From: Acidimicrobiia bacterium
Lineage (GTDB): Bacteria; Actinomycetota; Acidimicrobiia; Spongiisociales; SHLN01
Direction: 5' to 3'
Assembly (NCBI GenBank): GCA_013002865.1
Contig: JABDLU010000093.1
Span: 1 to 34,931 of the forward strand
DNA: 34,931 nucleotides
In this document: piece after piece, positions 1 through 7,839 of the stretch
How the letters are laid out: every line of letters begins with the position of its first letter
How positions within the stretch are numbered: the stretch's first letter is position 1
Made by a program: the position numbers and the translations under genes
The notes under the pieces: model-generated
Told to the model about the DNA's origin: nothing
Database searches by the model: none
The model's input: only the letters and a program-made list of their open reading frames with translations

Positions 1-371
1 TGGGAACGGTGCCGATCAGTGGCCAGGACGCCACTGCTGCGGGCATGCAGAACCTGTTGCTGGGTCGCCAGCAGATGAGCGTCTACAAGCCCATCAAGAA
101 CGAAGCCGGAGTGGCAGCAGCCGCTGCGCTGGCACTGGCCCGGGGTGAAAGCCTCGACTCAGTCACCAGCGAATTCGACTTCGCGGTTTCGACCCTCAAC
201 AACGGCACGAACGACATCCCGTTCTTTGCCCTCACACCGATCGGCGTGACCGCCGACAACATCGCCGAGACAGTTATCGCCGACGGCTTCCGTACCGTCG
301 ACGAAATCTGCACCGACGAAGTGACGGCCAACGCCACCGAGACCGAGGCACTCGCCGAAGTCTGCGGCTGA
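1..371 (+). CDS. Sugar ABC transporter substrate-binding protein, C-terminal part (XylF-like)
   Basis: This is the last ~122 codons of a gene that begins before the window; the reading frame starts at base 3 and ends with TGA at 369-371. The visible part has the GQDATAAGMQN and MSVYKPI stretches typical of the C-terminal lobe of periplasmic-binding-protein-like sugar receptors of the xylose type (XylF). It would be an exported or lipid-anchored receptor that delivers a pentose or similar sugar to the permease encoded downstream. It is followed by a hairpin and then the ATPase and permease genes on the same strand, which supports an importer operon. The N-terminus and signal peptide lie outside the window, so the substrate cannot be fixed. 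Confidence 0.85.
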   Translation, partial: GTVPISGQDATAAGMQNLLLGRQQMSVYKPIKNEAGVAAAAALALARGESLDSVTSEFDFAVSTLNNGTNDIPFFALTPIGVTADNIAETVIADGFRTVDEICTDEVTANATETEALAEVCG

Positions 372-390
372 GGCAGAACGCGAAAATGCG

Positions 391-421
391 AGCAGGGGCG
401 CTACCTAGTAGCGTCCCTGCT
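391..421 (+). promoter_or_regulatory. Intercistronic hairpin between binding-protein and ATPase genes
   Basis: Arms agcaggggcgctac (391-404) and gtagcgtccctgct (408-421) pair along 14 positions, with one G-T pair and a 3-nt loop. No T tract follows, so it does not look like an intrinsic terminator. In many importer operons such a structure stabilises the binding-protein mRNA or partly attenuates read-through, so that receptor is made in excess over ATPase and permease. That role is inferred from position. Confidence 0.6.
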
Positions 422-439
422 ACGCGTGTGGAGGTCTAG

Positions 440-1210
440 ATGGCAGAGCCGATTCTCGAATGCCGGGGAGTTTCGAAGCACTTCGGGGCCGTGCAAGCCC
501 TGTACAAGGTCGATTTCGAGGTCCGTCCCGGCGAGGTGATGGCTCTGGTCGGCGACAACGGAGCCGGCAAGTCGACGCTCATCAAGGGTATCGCCGGCAT
601 CTACCCCTTCGACGAGGGCCAGGTCCTCTTCGAAGGCAAGCCGGTCAAGATCCACGGGCCCAAGGACGCCTCCAAGCTCGGTATCGAGATCGTGTATCAG
701 GACCTGGCGCTGGCCGACAACCTCGACGTCGTCGCCAACATGTTCCTGGGCCGGGAACGAACCCAGAACCGGTTCATCATCGACGAGAGCAGCATGGAAG
801 CGGCGGCCCGCGAGACGCTGGCCGGCCTGTCGGTCACGACGCTGCAATCCGTGCGCCAGGTGGTAGCGGGGCTCTCCGGTGGCCAGCGCCAGTCGGTGGC
901 CGTCGCCAAGGCGGTCATGTGGAACTCGAAGGTCGTCATCCTCGACGAGCCGACCGCCGCCCTCGGAGTTGCCCAGACCCGCCAGGTCCTCGATCTGGTG
1001 CGTCGGATGGCCGATCAGGATCTGGCCGTGGTCATCATCTCGCACAATCTGCATGACATCTTCGAAGTCGCCGACCGGATCACCAGCCTGCGGCTCGGGC
1101 AGGCGGTCGACCTCTTCACCACTTCCGAGGTCACGCAGCAGGACGTCGTCCACTCCATCACCGCCGGTGAGATGAAGTTCGTGCCCGGCATGGAGAAGGA
1201 GGGCGTGTAG
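440..1210 (+). CDS. Sugar ABC transporter ATP-binding protein (single-domain XylG/RbsA type)
   Basis: 256-aa cytoplasmic ATPase that powers sugar import together with the permease at 1210-2460. Visible motifs: Walker A GDNGAGKST (residues 38-46), Q-loop Gln at 87, signature LSGGQ (145-149), Walker B VVILDE (165-170) and H-loop His202. The canonical XylG, RbsA and MglA proteins have about 500 residues with two fused nucleotide-binding domains; this one has a single domain, as in the FrcA-type and other half-size members, and presumably works as a homodimer. The ATG start at 440 has GGAGG at 430-434. The stop at 1208-1210 overlaps the GTG start of the permease by one base, indicating translational coupling. 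Confidence 0.92.
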   Translation: MAEPILECRGVSKHFGAVQALYKVDFEVRPGEVMALVGDNGAGKSTLIKGIAGIYPFDEGQVLFEGKPVKIHGPKDASKLGIEIVYQDLALADNLDVVANMFLGRERTQNRFIIDESSMEAAARETLAGLSVTTLQSVRQVVAGLSGGQRQSVAVAKAVMWNSKVVILDEPTAALGVAQTRQVLDLVRRMADQDLAVVIISHNLHDIFEVADRITSLRLGQAVDLFTTSEVTQQDVVHSITAGEMKFVPGMEKEGV

Positions 1211-2460
1211 TGAGCACCCCGTCAACCGACGAAGTCCCATCGGCGGCACCCAAGCGCAAGGACCCCACCACATTTGCCGAGTACCTGCAGTCATGGTGGC
1301 TGCGGGTGCAGTCGGGAGATCTCGGATTCCTCCCGATCATCGTCGGCCTGATCATCATCATCGCCATATTCGGAACGCTCGACAGCCGTTACTTCAGCGA
1401 GCGCAACTTCACCAACCTGCTTCTGCAAATGGCGCCGTTCGCCACCATCGCCATCGGCGTGGTGTTCGTGCTCCTGCTGGCTGAGATCGACCTGGCGGTG
1501 GCCTTCAACTCGGCGGTTGGCGGTGTGATCATGACGCTGCTGCTGCGCCCGGACGATCCCGGCCTCCCCTGGCCGGTCGCCATCGCCATCGCGCTGGCGG
1601 TCACGACATTCATCGGCTTCGTGATGGCGATCGTCATCACCAAGGCGGGCGTCCCATCGTTCGTCGTTTCGCTGGCGTTCAACCTCGGCTTGAACGGCGT
1701 CGTGCTCATCTTGATGCTGGAGTTCTCCAACTCCGGCACCATCCGCATCGCCGACGAAACCGTCAAGGACATCAGCAACGCCTTTCTGCCCGACGTGTGG
1801 GGCTGGATCCTCGGACTGGCCGCCGTCGCCGCCTACGGGCTGAGCGAGGCGGTCAAATACCGGACGAGGAGCAGCCAGGGCCTGCCCAACAAGCCCTTCG
1901 GGATCCTCGGTCTGCAATTCGGCGGCCTGGCACTGCTCATCCTCGGCGCCGTCTGGTACGCCAACATCGACCGGGGCGTGCCCTTCGTGATGGTGGTGCT
2001 CGGCTTCTTCCTGCTGTTCTGGAGCTTTGTCGCCAGCCGCACCCGGTTCGGCCGCCACGTCTACGCGGTCGGCGGCAACCCGGAGGCGGCCCGCCGGGCC
2101 GGCATCAACGTCGACCGGATCCGGATCATCGTGTTCATGATTGGCGGCTTCATGGCCGGAGCCGGCGGCATCGTGCTGGCCTCTCGCCTGCAATCGGTGG
2201 CGACCAACTCCGGTGGCGGCGACCTCCTGCTCAACGTCATCGCCGCCGCCGTCATCGGTGGCACGAGCCTCTTCGGCGGCAGCGGCAAGGTGGTGAGCGC
2301 GCTGTTGGGGGCACTCGTCATCGGCGCGGTTGCCAGCGGCATGAACCTGCAGAATGTCAATGCCGGGGTGAAGTTCGTCGTAACCGGACTAGTGCTGCTC
2401 GCCGCCGTGCTCATCGACGCCCTCGCCAAACGACGCCAGGCGGCTTCCGGGGTCCGCTAG
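1210..2460 (+). CDS. Sugar ABC transporter permease (XylH-like)
   Basis: 416-aa integral membrane permease of the branched-chain/ribose superfamily (BPD_transp_2), the type used with XylF/RbsB receptors. About ten hydrophobic segments are visible from residue ~38 onward (LPIIVGLIIIIAIFG, then FATIAIGVVFVLLLAEID). The late cytoplasmic stretch FGRHVYAVGGNPEAARRAGI is a family hallmark contacting the ATPase, and it is followed by the conserved IGGTSLFGGSG region. The start is GTG at 1210, overlapping the ATPase stop. A polar ~35-residue N-terminus precedes the first helix. The stop shares CTAG (2457-2460) with the stop of the convergent gene. The substrate is probably a monosaccharide, by family only. 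Confidence 0.92.
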   Translation: MSTPSTDEVPSAAPKRKDPTTFAEYLQSWWLRVQSGDLGFLPIIVGLIIIIAIFGTLDSRYFSERNFTNLLLQMAPFATIAIGVVFVLLLAEIDLAVAFNSAVGGVIMTLLLRPDDPGLPWPVAIAIALAVTTFIGFVMAIVITKAGVPSFVVSLAFNLGLNGVVLILMLEFSNSGTIRIADETVKDISNAFLPDVWGWILGLAAVAAYGLSEAVKYRTRSSQGLPNKPFGILGLQFGGLALLILGAVWYANIDRGVPFVMVVLGFFLLFWSFVASRTRFGRHVYAVGGNPEAARRAGINVDRIRIIVFMIGGFMAGAGGIVLASRLQSVATNSGGGDLLLNVIAAAVIGGTSLFGGSGKVVSALLGALVIGAVASGMNLQNVNAGVKFVVTGLVLLAAVLIDALAKRRQAASGVR

Positions 2461-4121
2461 CCCCTGCCCGGGTGATCGACCTCGACGAGCTGATTGGCAT
2501 GCAGGTCGGTCAGGACGGTTTCGCCGCCGCCCGGCCAGTACACGACGAGCTCGGCAACGGATTCCGCTGCTCCGAGCCCGAAGTGGGCGCGGGGATCCTC
2601 GGAGGACAGATAGCTGCTCCCGGCGAGGATGGTCCGCACCATCGCGGTCCCATCCGGTAGCACGGCTTTCACGACGGCGCCCGGATAGAAGCCGTCTAGC
2701 TCCACCGTGAGCCAGGGGCCCCCCACGTCGTTGCGCAGCAGCGTCACCGGCGACCCGATCGAGTTGATCGCCACGTCGGGGTCCCCATCGTTGTCGTAGT
2801 CGGCCACGGCGCTTCCCCGGGCCAGCAGGGACCCGATCGCCGACAATCCGAGCTCGCCGCTGGCGTCGCGCAGCCGGAGCCCGCTGCCGTCATTGATCAG
2901 ACCTTGCAGCGGCTGGGCGTCGGCGACCCGATCGAGCAGCGGGATCGCTCCGTTGGCAACGATCAGGTCGAGATCGGTGTCGAGGTCCAGATCGGCCCAG
3001 GTCGCCCCCCATCCGGTGTAGTCACCACCCACATCACCGATCCCGGTTGCTGCGGTCGCATCGGCGAAGGCCACAGAGGGGCCGCTCTCGTTCACGTAGA
3101 GCGAATGCAACTGGGAGCCGAGGTTGGTCACGAACAGGTCGGGGCGGCCGTCCCCGCTGAAATCGCCGGCCGCCACCCCCATGCCGCTGTTGTCGTCATC
3201 GACTCCGGCCGACGGGGCATCAGCTAACCGAAAACCGGCACCGATCGGGTCCGCCTCCCGGCCACCCGGCCACGGCGTGTTGAGGTACAGCCGGTTGGGG
3301 TCGGTGTCGTTGGCGACATACAGGTCAAGTCCGCCGCTGCCGTCGAGGTCGGCAATGACTCCCCCGAGCCCGTATTCATGGGTATCGCCGAACTGATCGA
3401 CACCGAGCTCCTCCCCCAGTTCGACAAACGTGGCCGGGCCGCCGTCGGATGGGCCCTGGTTGATGAAGAGGAGATCGCGCACCGGCTGAAACGTGCTCGG
3501 GAAGCCGCCGGCCGCCCCCTCGATCCGGTTGTTGATGTCGGCGTAGCCGGCCACGAACAGGTCGGGCCAGCCGTCCAGGTTGAGGTCGCCGACGGCCGCT
3601 CCGGCGTGCCACCCGTTGGCGTCGACGCCGGCGGCCCTCGCTCCTTCCGTGAAGGTGCCGTCGCCGTCATTCCAGAACAGGGCGTTGGCGCGATCCGATG
3701 TCACGTACAGGTCCATGTGGCCGTCGAGGTCGAAATCGGCGGCCACGCATCCGTTGCCCCGCAGTTCGGTGGCGATCTCTGCCTGGCGGCCGACATCCTC
3801 GAATCTGCCCCGGTCGTTCCGATACAGCGCACTGGTCGGAATGCCGTCACCGGCGTACCAGCGGCCCCATTCGATGCCCGTCCAGGTGTTGGTCAGGAAC
3901 AGATCGAGCCAGCCGTCCCCGTCGTAATCGATCCAGCACAGGCCCCCGCCCATCATTGCGGGCAGGTCGGCGCTCACGTCCCAATGGAAGGCGGAATGCT
4001 CGAAGTCGAGGCCCACCTCGGCCGCAACGTCGACGAAGGAGGCCGGCGCATCGGCCGGCGCGTCGGCCTGACACGCCGCCGCCAGCAGTGCCAGCACAGC
4101 AATGATGAGCCGGGATCTCAT
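2457..4121 (-). CDS. Exported CRTAC1-like FG-GAP/ASPIC repeat lipoprotein
   Basis: 554-aa protein starting at ATG 4121. Open frame continues further upstream, but residues 1-17 (ending LLAAAC) form a plausible lipoprotein signal with Cys17, so this start is preferred. At least seven calcium-binding-like DxDxDG variants (DYDGDGWLD, DFDLDGHMD, DLNLDGWPD, DLDGSGGLD, DFSGDGRPD, DLDLDTDLD, DYDNDGDPD) are spaced like blades of an FG-GAP/VCBS beta-propeller. The C-terminal ~70 residues (HFGLGAAESVAELVVYWPGG) match the ASPIC/UnbV domain. Such proteins are surface-anchored or secreted, and their biochemical role is poorly known. The gene is divergent from the haloperoxidase-like gene 80 bp away, and a TACGCT hexamer (4132-4137, minus strand) lies 10 nt before the start. 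Confidence 0.88.
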   Translation of the reverse strand: MRSRLIIAVLALLAAACQADAPADAPASFVDVAAEVGLDFEHSAFHWDVSADLPAMMGGGLCWIDYDGDGWLDLFLTNTWTGIEWGRWYAGDGIPTSALYRNDRGRFEDVGRQAEIATELRGNGCVAADFDLDGHMDLYVTSDRANALFWNDGDGTFTEGARAAGVDANGWHAGAAVGDLNLDGWPDLFVAGYADINNRIEGAAGGFPSTFQPVRDLLFINQGPSDGGPATFVELGEELGVDQFGDTHEYGLGGVIADLDGSGGLDLYVANDTDPNRLYLNTPWPGGREADPIGAGFRLADAPSAGVDDDNSGMGVAAGDFSGDGRPDLFVTNLGSQLHSLYVNESGPSVAFADATAATGIGDVGGDYTGWGATWADLDLDTDLDLIVANGAIPLLDRVADAQPLQGLINDGSGLRLRDASGELGLSAIGSLLARGSAVADYDNDGDPDVAINSIGSPVTLLRNDVGGPWLTVELDGFYPGAVVKAVLPDGTAMVRTILAGSSYLSSEDPRAHFGLGAAESVAELVVYWPGGGETVLTDLHANQLVEVDHPGRG

Positions 4122-4166
4122 GAGAGGCGGCAGCGTAGTGAGAGGGCGCAGGCTACGGGTGCTTGA

Positions 4167-4205
4167 TACGATCCGGCCATGACCCGCTGTGGGAGCCTCC
4201 TGTGA
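4167..4205 (+). promoter_or_regulatory. Candidate promoter -10 and 8-codon leader ORF before the haloperoxidase gene
   Basis: TACGAT (4167-4172) sits 6 nt before an ATG at 4179 that opens a short frame, MTRCGSLL, ending with TGA at 4203-4205. That stop overlaps the GTG start of the haloperoxidase-like gene at 4202 in the GTGA manner used for coupled genes here. The leader contains the GGGAG that would serve the main start. This may be a translationally coupled leader peptide, but so short a frame can arise by chance. Confidence 0.35.
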
Positions 4206-6061
4206 CCGGCCAATGGTGGCGCCTTGCCGCCGGAACCCTCCTGGCCAGCATCGCGCTCTTCGGCGCCCTCGTCTTCCTCTCCGATCGCGGCGAGCCGCCG
4301 ATGGCGTGCCCGCCGGTGGCCGATAACCCTGATTGGTCGGTGGCGCGGCGCTGGAACGAAGCGCTGCTCGACGCCATCCGGCGTGACGTTCCGGCGCCCA
4401 CGGTGCACGCTCGCAACCTCTTCCACACCTCCGCAGCAATGTGGGATGCCTGGGCGGCCTACGACCCCGACGCAATCGGCTACCTGGTCAACGACACACT
4501 CGAAGCCGACGATGTCGCCGGCGCTCGCGCCGAGGCGATCAGCTACGCCGCCTTCGGCATCCTCGAGTCCCGCTACCTGCTCTCGGTCGGCGCTGAGGAC
4601 ACCATCACGCAGATCCTCGATCTGATGGACACGCTCTGCTTCCCGGTGGACGAGGCCCCCACCGAGGGGTCCAGCCCGGCGGCGGTCGGGAACCGGATCG
4701 CCGCCGCCTACATCGCGCATGGCCTGCTGGATGGCTCGAACGAGGCCGACAACTACCTGGATCCCGATTACGCCCCGCTCAACCCCCCTCTCGTCGTCGA
4801 TCAGCCGGGAACGGCCATGGTCGACCCGAACCGCTGGCAGCCGCTCCAGATCGAGCAAATGATCTCGCAGAACGGAATCCCGGTCTCGAATGGCGTGCAG
4901 GAGTTCATCGACTCCCATTGGGGAGACGTAGCCGGCTTCGCGCTCGCCCCCGGCGCGGCCGACGGGCTCCCCGTCGATCCCGGGCCGCCGCCCTACCTCG
5001 GAGACCCGGCGACCGATGCGGCCTTCAAGGACGGGGCGATCGAGGTGATTGGCTTCAGCAGCCTGCTCGACCCGACCGGTGCGGCCGAGATCGATATCTC
5101 TCCCGCCACTGTCGGAAACACCCCCGTGGGCACCTACGACTCGGCCGGCTACAGCCTGAACCCAGTCACCGGCAGCCCGTACGAGCCGAACCTGGTGAAT
5201 GAGGCAGATTTCGCCCGAGTCCTGGCCGAGTTCTGGGCGGACGGACCCGATTCCGAGACGCCTCCCGGGCATTGGAACACCCTCGCCAACACAGTCTCGG
5301 ACACGCTGGATCCCGACCTCCGGGTGGGCGGGGCCGGCGAGCCCGTCGGCCGTCTGGAGTGGGACGTCAAGCTGTATTTCGCCCTCAACGGCGCCGCCCA
5401 CGATGCCGCCATCGCCGCCTGGGGGGCCAAGGGCCACTACGACTACGTTCGCCCTATCTCGATGATCCGACATATGGGCGGGCTTGGCCAGTCAAGTGAT
5501 CACGACGGCCCCTCCTATCACCCGGACGGCCTGCCATTAGTAGACGGCCTAGTCGAGGTCGTAACTGCAGAGACCACGGCGCCGGGTGCCCGCCACGTTC
5601 ACCTTGCCGGCCACGAGGGAGAGATTGCGGTCCGGGCCTGGGCCGGCACGCCCGACGATCCCGAGCGGGAGACGGCCGGAGTGGATTGGATCCGGGCCGT
5701 CGAATGGGTCCCGTACCAGAAGCCGTCCTTCGTCACGCCCGCCTTCGCGGGATACATCTCCGGGCACAGCACCTTCAGCCGGGCCGCCGCCGAAGTGCTG
5801 GCCGGCATTACCGGAAGCGAGTACTTCCCCGGCGGTCTGGGCGAGTGGACGATCCCGGCCGGATCCTTGGAATTCGAGGCCGGTCCCGCCGGGGACATCA
5901 CGCTCCAGTGGGCGGCCTACGCCGATGCCGCCGACCAGGCCGGCATCTCACGCCTGTACGGCGGCATTCACGTGCGCGCCGACGACCTCGCCGGCCGTGT
6001 CGCCGGAGAGCAGATCGGCATCGCCGCCTGGAACAAGGCATCGACCTACTTCGGCGGCTGA
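4202..6061 (+). CDS. Exported vanadium-dependent haloperoxidase family protein (PAP2-like)
   Basis: 619-aa protein with a hydrophobic N-terminal signal or anchor (residues ~7-27). It carries the full vanadate/phosphate-binding signature: K410-x6-R417-P (KGHYDYVRP), S520-G521-H522 (SGHS) and S583-R584-x5-H590-x3-D594 (SRLYGGIHVRAD). All expected active-site residues are present, so it should bind vanadate (haloperoxidase) or act as an acid phosphatase; sequence alone does not decide which. The GTG start at 4202 is chosen because GGGAG lies at 4191-4195 and the hydrophobic segment follows directly; an in-frame TTG at 4163 would add 13 polar residues. It shares an upstream region with the divergent CRTAC1-like gene. 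Its stop is one base from that of convergent murA. Confidence 0.87.
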   Translation: MTGQWWRLAAGTLLASIALFGALVFLSDRGEPPMACPPVADNPDWSVARRWNEALLDAIRRDVPAPTVHARNLFHTSAAMWDAWAAYDPDAIGYLVNDTLEADDVAGARAEAISYAAFGILESRYLLSVGAEDTITQILDLMDTLCFPVDEAPTEGSSPAAVGNRIAAAYIAHGLLDGSNEADNYLDPDYAPLNPPLVVDQPGTAMVDPNRWQPLQIEQMISQNGIPVSNGVQEFIDSHWGDVAGFALAPGAADGLPVDPGPPPYLGDPATDAAFKDGAIEVIGFSSLLDPTGAAEIDISPATVGNTPVGTYDSAGYSLNPVTGSPYEPNLVNEADFARVLAEFWADGPDSETPPGHWNTLANTVSDTLDPDLRVGGAGEPVGRLEWDVKLYFALNGAAHDAAIAAWGAKGHYDYVRPISMIRHMGGLGQSSDHDGPSYHPDGLPLVDGLVEVVTAETTAPGARHVHLAGHEGEIAVRAWAGTPDDPERETAGVDWIRAVEWVPYQKPSFVTPAFAGYISGHSTFSRAAAEVLAGITGSEYFPGGLGEWTIPAGSLEFEAGPAGDITLQWAAYADAADQAGISRLYGGIHVRADDLAGRVAGEQIGIAAWNKASTYFGG

Positions 6062-6062
6062 C

Positions 6063-7319
6063 CTAGTCCTCGCGTCGCTCGATGGCGGCACCGAGCGCGG
6101 CCAGCTTCTCGACGAAGCCCTCGTAGCCACGATCGATGTGATGGACCTCAGAGATGGTCGAGTACCCCTCGGCCCGCAACCCGGCCAGGACGAGGGAGGC
6201 GCCGGCGCGAATGTCGGGGGCTACCACCGGACAGCCGGACAGGTACGGCACGCCGCGGATGACTGCATGCTGCCAGTCGGTTGAGATGTCGGCCCCCATG
6301 CGACTGAGCTCACCGATGTACTTGAAGCGGGACTCGTAGACGTTCTCGGTGATCACCGACGTGCCCTCGGCGGTGGCCAGCAGCGCAACCATCTGGGGAT
6401 GCAGGTCGGTTGCGAAGCCCGGGAACGGCAGGGTGGCGAAGTTGAGGGCAGCCGGCCGCTTCGGGCCGAGGACCCGCACCCAGTCCTCCCCGGCGTCTAC
6501 CCGGCACCCGGCTTCCTGCAGCTTGCGGAGCTCCATTCGCAAGTGGTCGGGCACACAATCGGTCACCGTCACCTCGCCTGCGGTGATCGCACCGGCCACG
6601 GCGTAGGTTCCGGCCTCGACCCGGTCGGGCACGACCCGGTGACTGGCCGGCGCCAGCTCGGGCACTCCGAGCACCCGGATGGTCGAGGTGCCGGCGCCGG
6701 TGATGCGGGCCCCCATGGCATTGAGATAGGTGGCCAGATCCTCCAGCTCGGGCTCGCGAGCAGCATTGTCGATGATGGTCTCACCGCGAGCGAGCACGGC
6801 AGCCAGCAGGACGTTCTCGGTGGCGCCGACGCTCGGGAAGTCGAACGCCACTTCGGCACCGCGCAGGCCGCCCTCGGCGCGACCCTCGAGCACACCGTGG
6901 CGCAGCTCGAATTCAGCACCCAGGCGGCGTAATCCCTCGATGTGCATGTCGACCGGACGGGCGCCGAGATCGTCCCCACCGGGCAGCGCAACCCGCACCC
7001 GTCCGCACCGCGCCAGCAGGGGGCCAAGCACCAGAATGGAGGCCCGCATCTGACGGACCAGGTCGAGCGGGGCCTCAGGGGTGATGTCGGTCGGCACGTC
7101 GATAGTGAGGGTGTGATCGTCGAGCACGCAGCCGGCTCCCACGTAGCCGAGCACATCGCCCATGAGGCTCACATCCACGATGTGGGGCACGTTCTCCAGC
7201 AGATGCTTGCCCGGAGCGAGCAGAGCAGCCACCTGCTGCTTGAGCACGGCGTTCTTGGCCCCGAGCACCCCAACGGAGCCGGAGAGGGCGACGCCCCCGG
7301 TGACAACAATCTCAGCCAT
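6063..7319 (-). CDS. murA: UDP-N-acetylglucosamine 1-carboxyvinyltransferase MurA (Asp-type)
   Basis: 418-aa cytoplasmic enzyme for the first committed step of peptidoglycan synthesis, transfer of enolpyruvate from PEP to UDP-GlcNAc. Length matches E. coli MurA (419 aa). Visible features: K22-N23 in LGAKNAVLK, the active-site loop PGGDDLGARPVD (113-124), the PGFATDLHPQM region with its catalytic Asp, and DRGYEGFVEKL near the C-terminus. The residue aligned with catalytic Cys115 of E. coli is Asp116, the substitution known from Mycobacterium tuberculosis that gives intrinsic fosfomycin resistance. The ATG start has TAACAT (7326-7331, minus strand) 6 nt upstream. It is divergent from rpiB. Confidence 0.95.
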   Translation of the reverse strand: MAEIVVTGGVALSGSVGVLGAKNAVLKQQVAALLAPGKHLLENVPHIVDVSLMGDVLGYVGAGCVLDDHTLTIDVPTDITPEAPLDLVRQMRASILVLGPLLARCGRVRVALPGGDDLGARPVDMHIEGLRRLGAEFELRHGVLEGRAEGGLRGAEVAFDFPSVGATENVLLAAVLARGETIIDNAAREPELEDLATYLNAMGARITGAGTSTIRVLGVPELAPASHRVVPDRVEAGTYAVAGAITAGEVTVTDCVPDHLRMELRKLQEAGCRVDAGEDWVRVLGPKRPAALNFATLPFPGFATDLHPQMVALLATAEGTSVITENVYESRFKYIGELSRMGADISTDWQHAVIRGVPYLSGCPVVAPDIRAGASLVLAGLRAEGYSTISEVHHIDRGYEGFVEKLAALGAAIERRED

Positions 7320-7325
7320 TCGCTG

Positions 7326-7373
7326 ATGTTATGAGCCGCGGCTGGATGTGGCGACGCTTTCCGCCACTACCCT
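7326..7373. promoter_or_regulatory. Divergent promoters of murA and rpiB
   Basis: In the 61-bp gap between the two start codons, TAACAT (7326-7331, minus strand) lies 6 nt before the murA ATG, and TACCCT (7368-7373, plus strand) lies 7 nt before the rpiB ATG. Both fit the actinobacterial TANNNT -10 element, and their spacing implies transcripts that begin at or close to the start codon. No clear -35 elements or Shine-Dalgarno sequences were seen. Confidence 0.5.
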
Positions 7374-7380
7374 GCCGGCC

Positions 7381-7839
7381 ATGAACGTTGCCGTTGGCGC
7401 CGACCATGCCGGATACCAGCTCAAAGAGACCATTGCCGCCCAGCTGCGCTCCGCCGGGTACACGGTGGTCGACGTCGGCACGCATTCAACCGATCCGGTC
7501 GACTACCCCGACTCGGCGGCCGCACTCGGCCGGGCGATCCTCGACGGGGAGGCTGAGCGGGGCATTCTCATCTGTGGCTCCGGGGCCGGGGCATCGATTG
7601 CGGCCAACAAGCTGAAGGGGATCCGGGCCACCGTCGCCCACGACACCTACACCGCCCACCAATCGGTGGAACACGACGACGTCAACGTCCTCACCCTGGG
7701 GGCCCGGGTGATCGGCGTTGCCCAGGCCGGCGAGCTGGTCGAGGCCTTTCTCGGAGCCGAGTTCACCGGTGAGGAGCGGCACCGCCGCCGGCTGGACAAG
7801 GTGAAGCAGCTCGAGGAGTCGTTCGGGAAGCCGGGCTAG
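7381..7839 (+). CDS. rpiB: Ribose-5-phosphate isomerase B (housekeeping type, Cys present)
   Basis: 152-aa cytoplasmic isomerase interconverting ribose-5-phosphate and ribulose-5-phosphate in the pentose phosphate pathway; E. coli RpiB has 149 aa. The N-terminus MNVAVGADHAGYQLKE gives the substrate-binding DHAG motif, and ILICGSGAGASIAANK contains the catalytic Cys of the family. HDDVNVLTLGARVIG is the other conserved segment. An upstream in-frame GTG at 7348 is possible, but the ATG at 7381 matches the family N-terminus and has TACCCT 7 nt before it. The stop codon overlaps that of the convergent hydrolase in CTAG. A second, divergent RpiB-like gene lies in the microcompartment operon at 11252. 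Confidence 0.93.
   Translation: MNVAVGADHAGYQLKETIAAQLRSAGYTVVDVGTHSTDPVDYPDSAAALGRAILDGEAERGILICGSGAGASIAANKLKGIRATVAHDTYTAHQSVEHDDVNVLTLGARVIGVAQAGELVEAFLGAEFTGEERHRRRLDKVKQLEESFGKPG

Noticed and set aside
391-421. Intrinsic terminator after the binding-protein gene
   Set aside because: The stem is strong, but no T tract follows and the same-strand importer genes continue 18 bp later; an intercistronic stabiliser or attenuator is more likely.
4118-5473. A 451-codon minus-strand open frame opposite the haloperoxidase gene
   Set aside because: High-GC third-position bias opens long shadow frames; it shows no family resemblance, and the plus strand carries an intact active-site signature.
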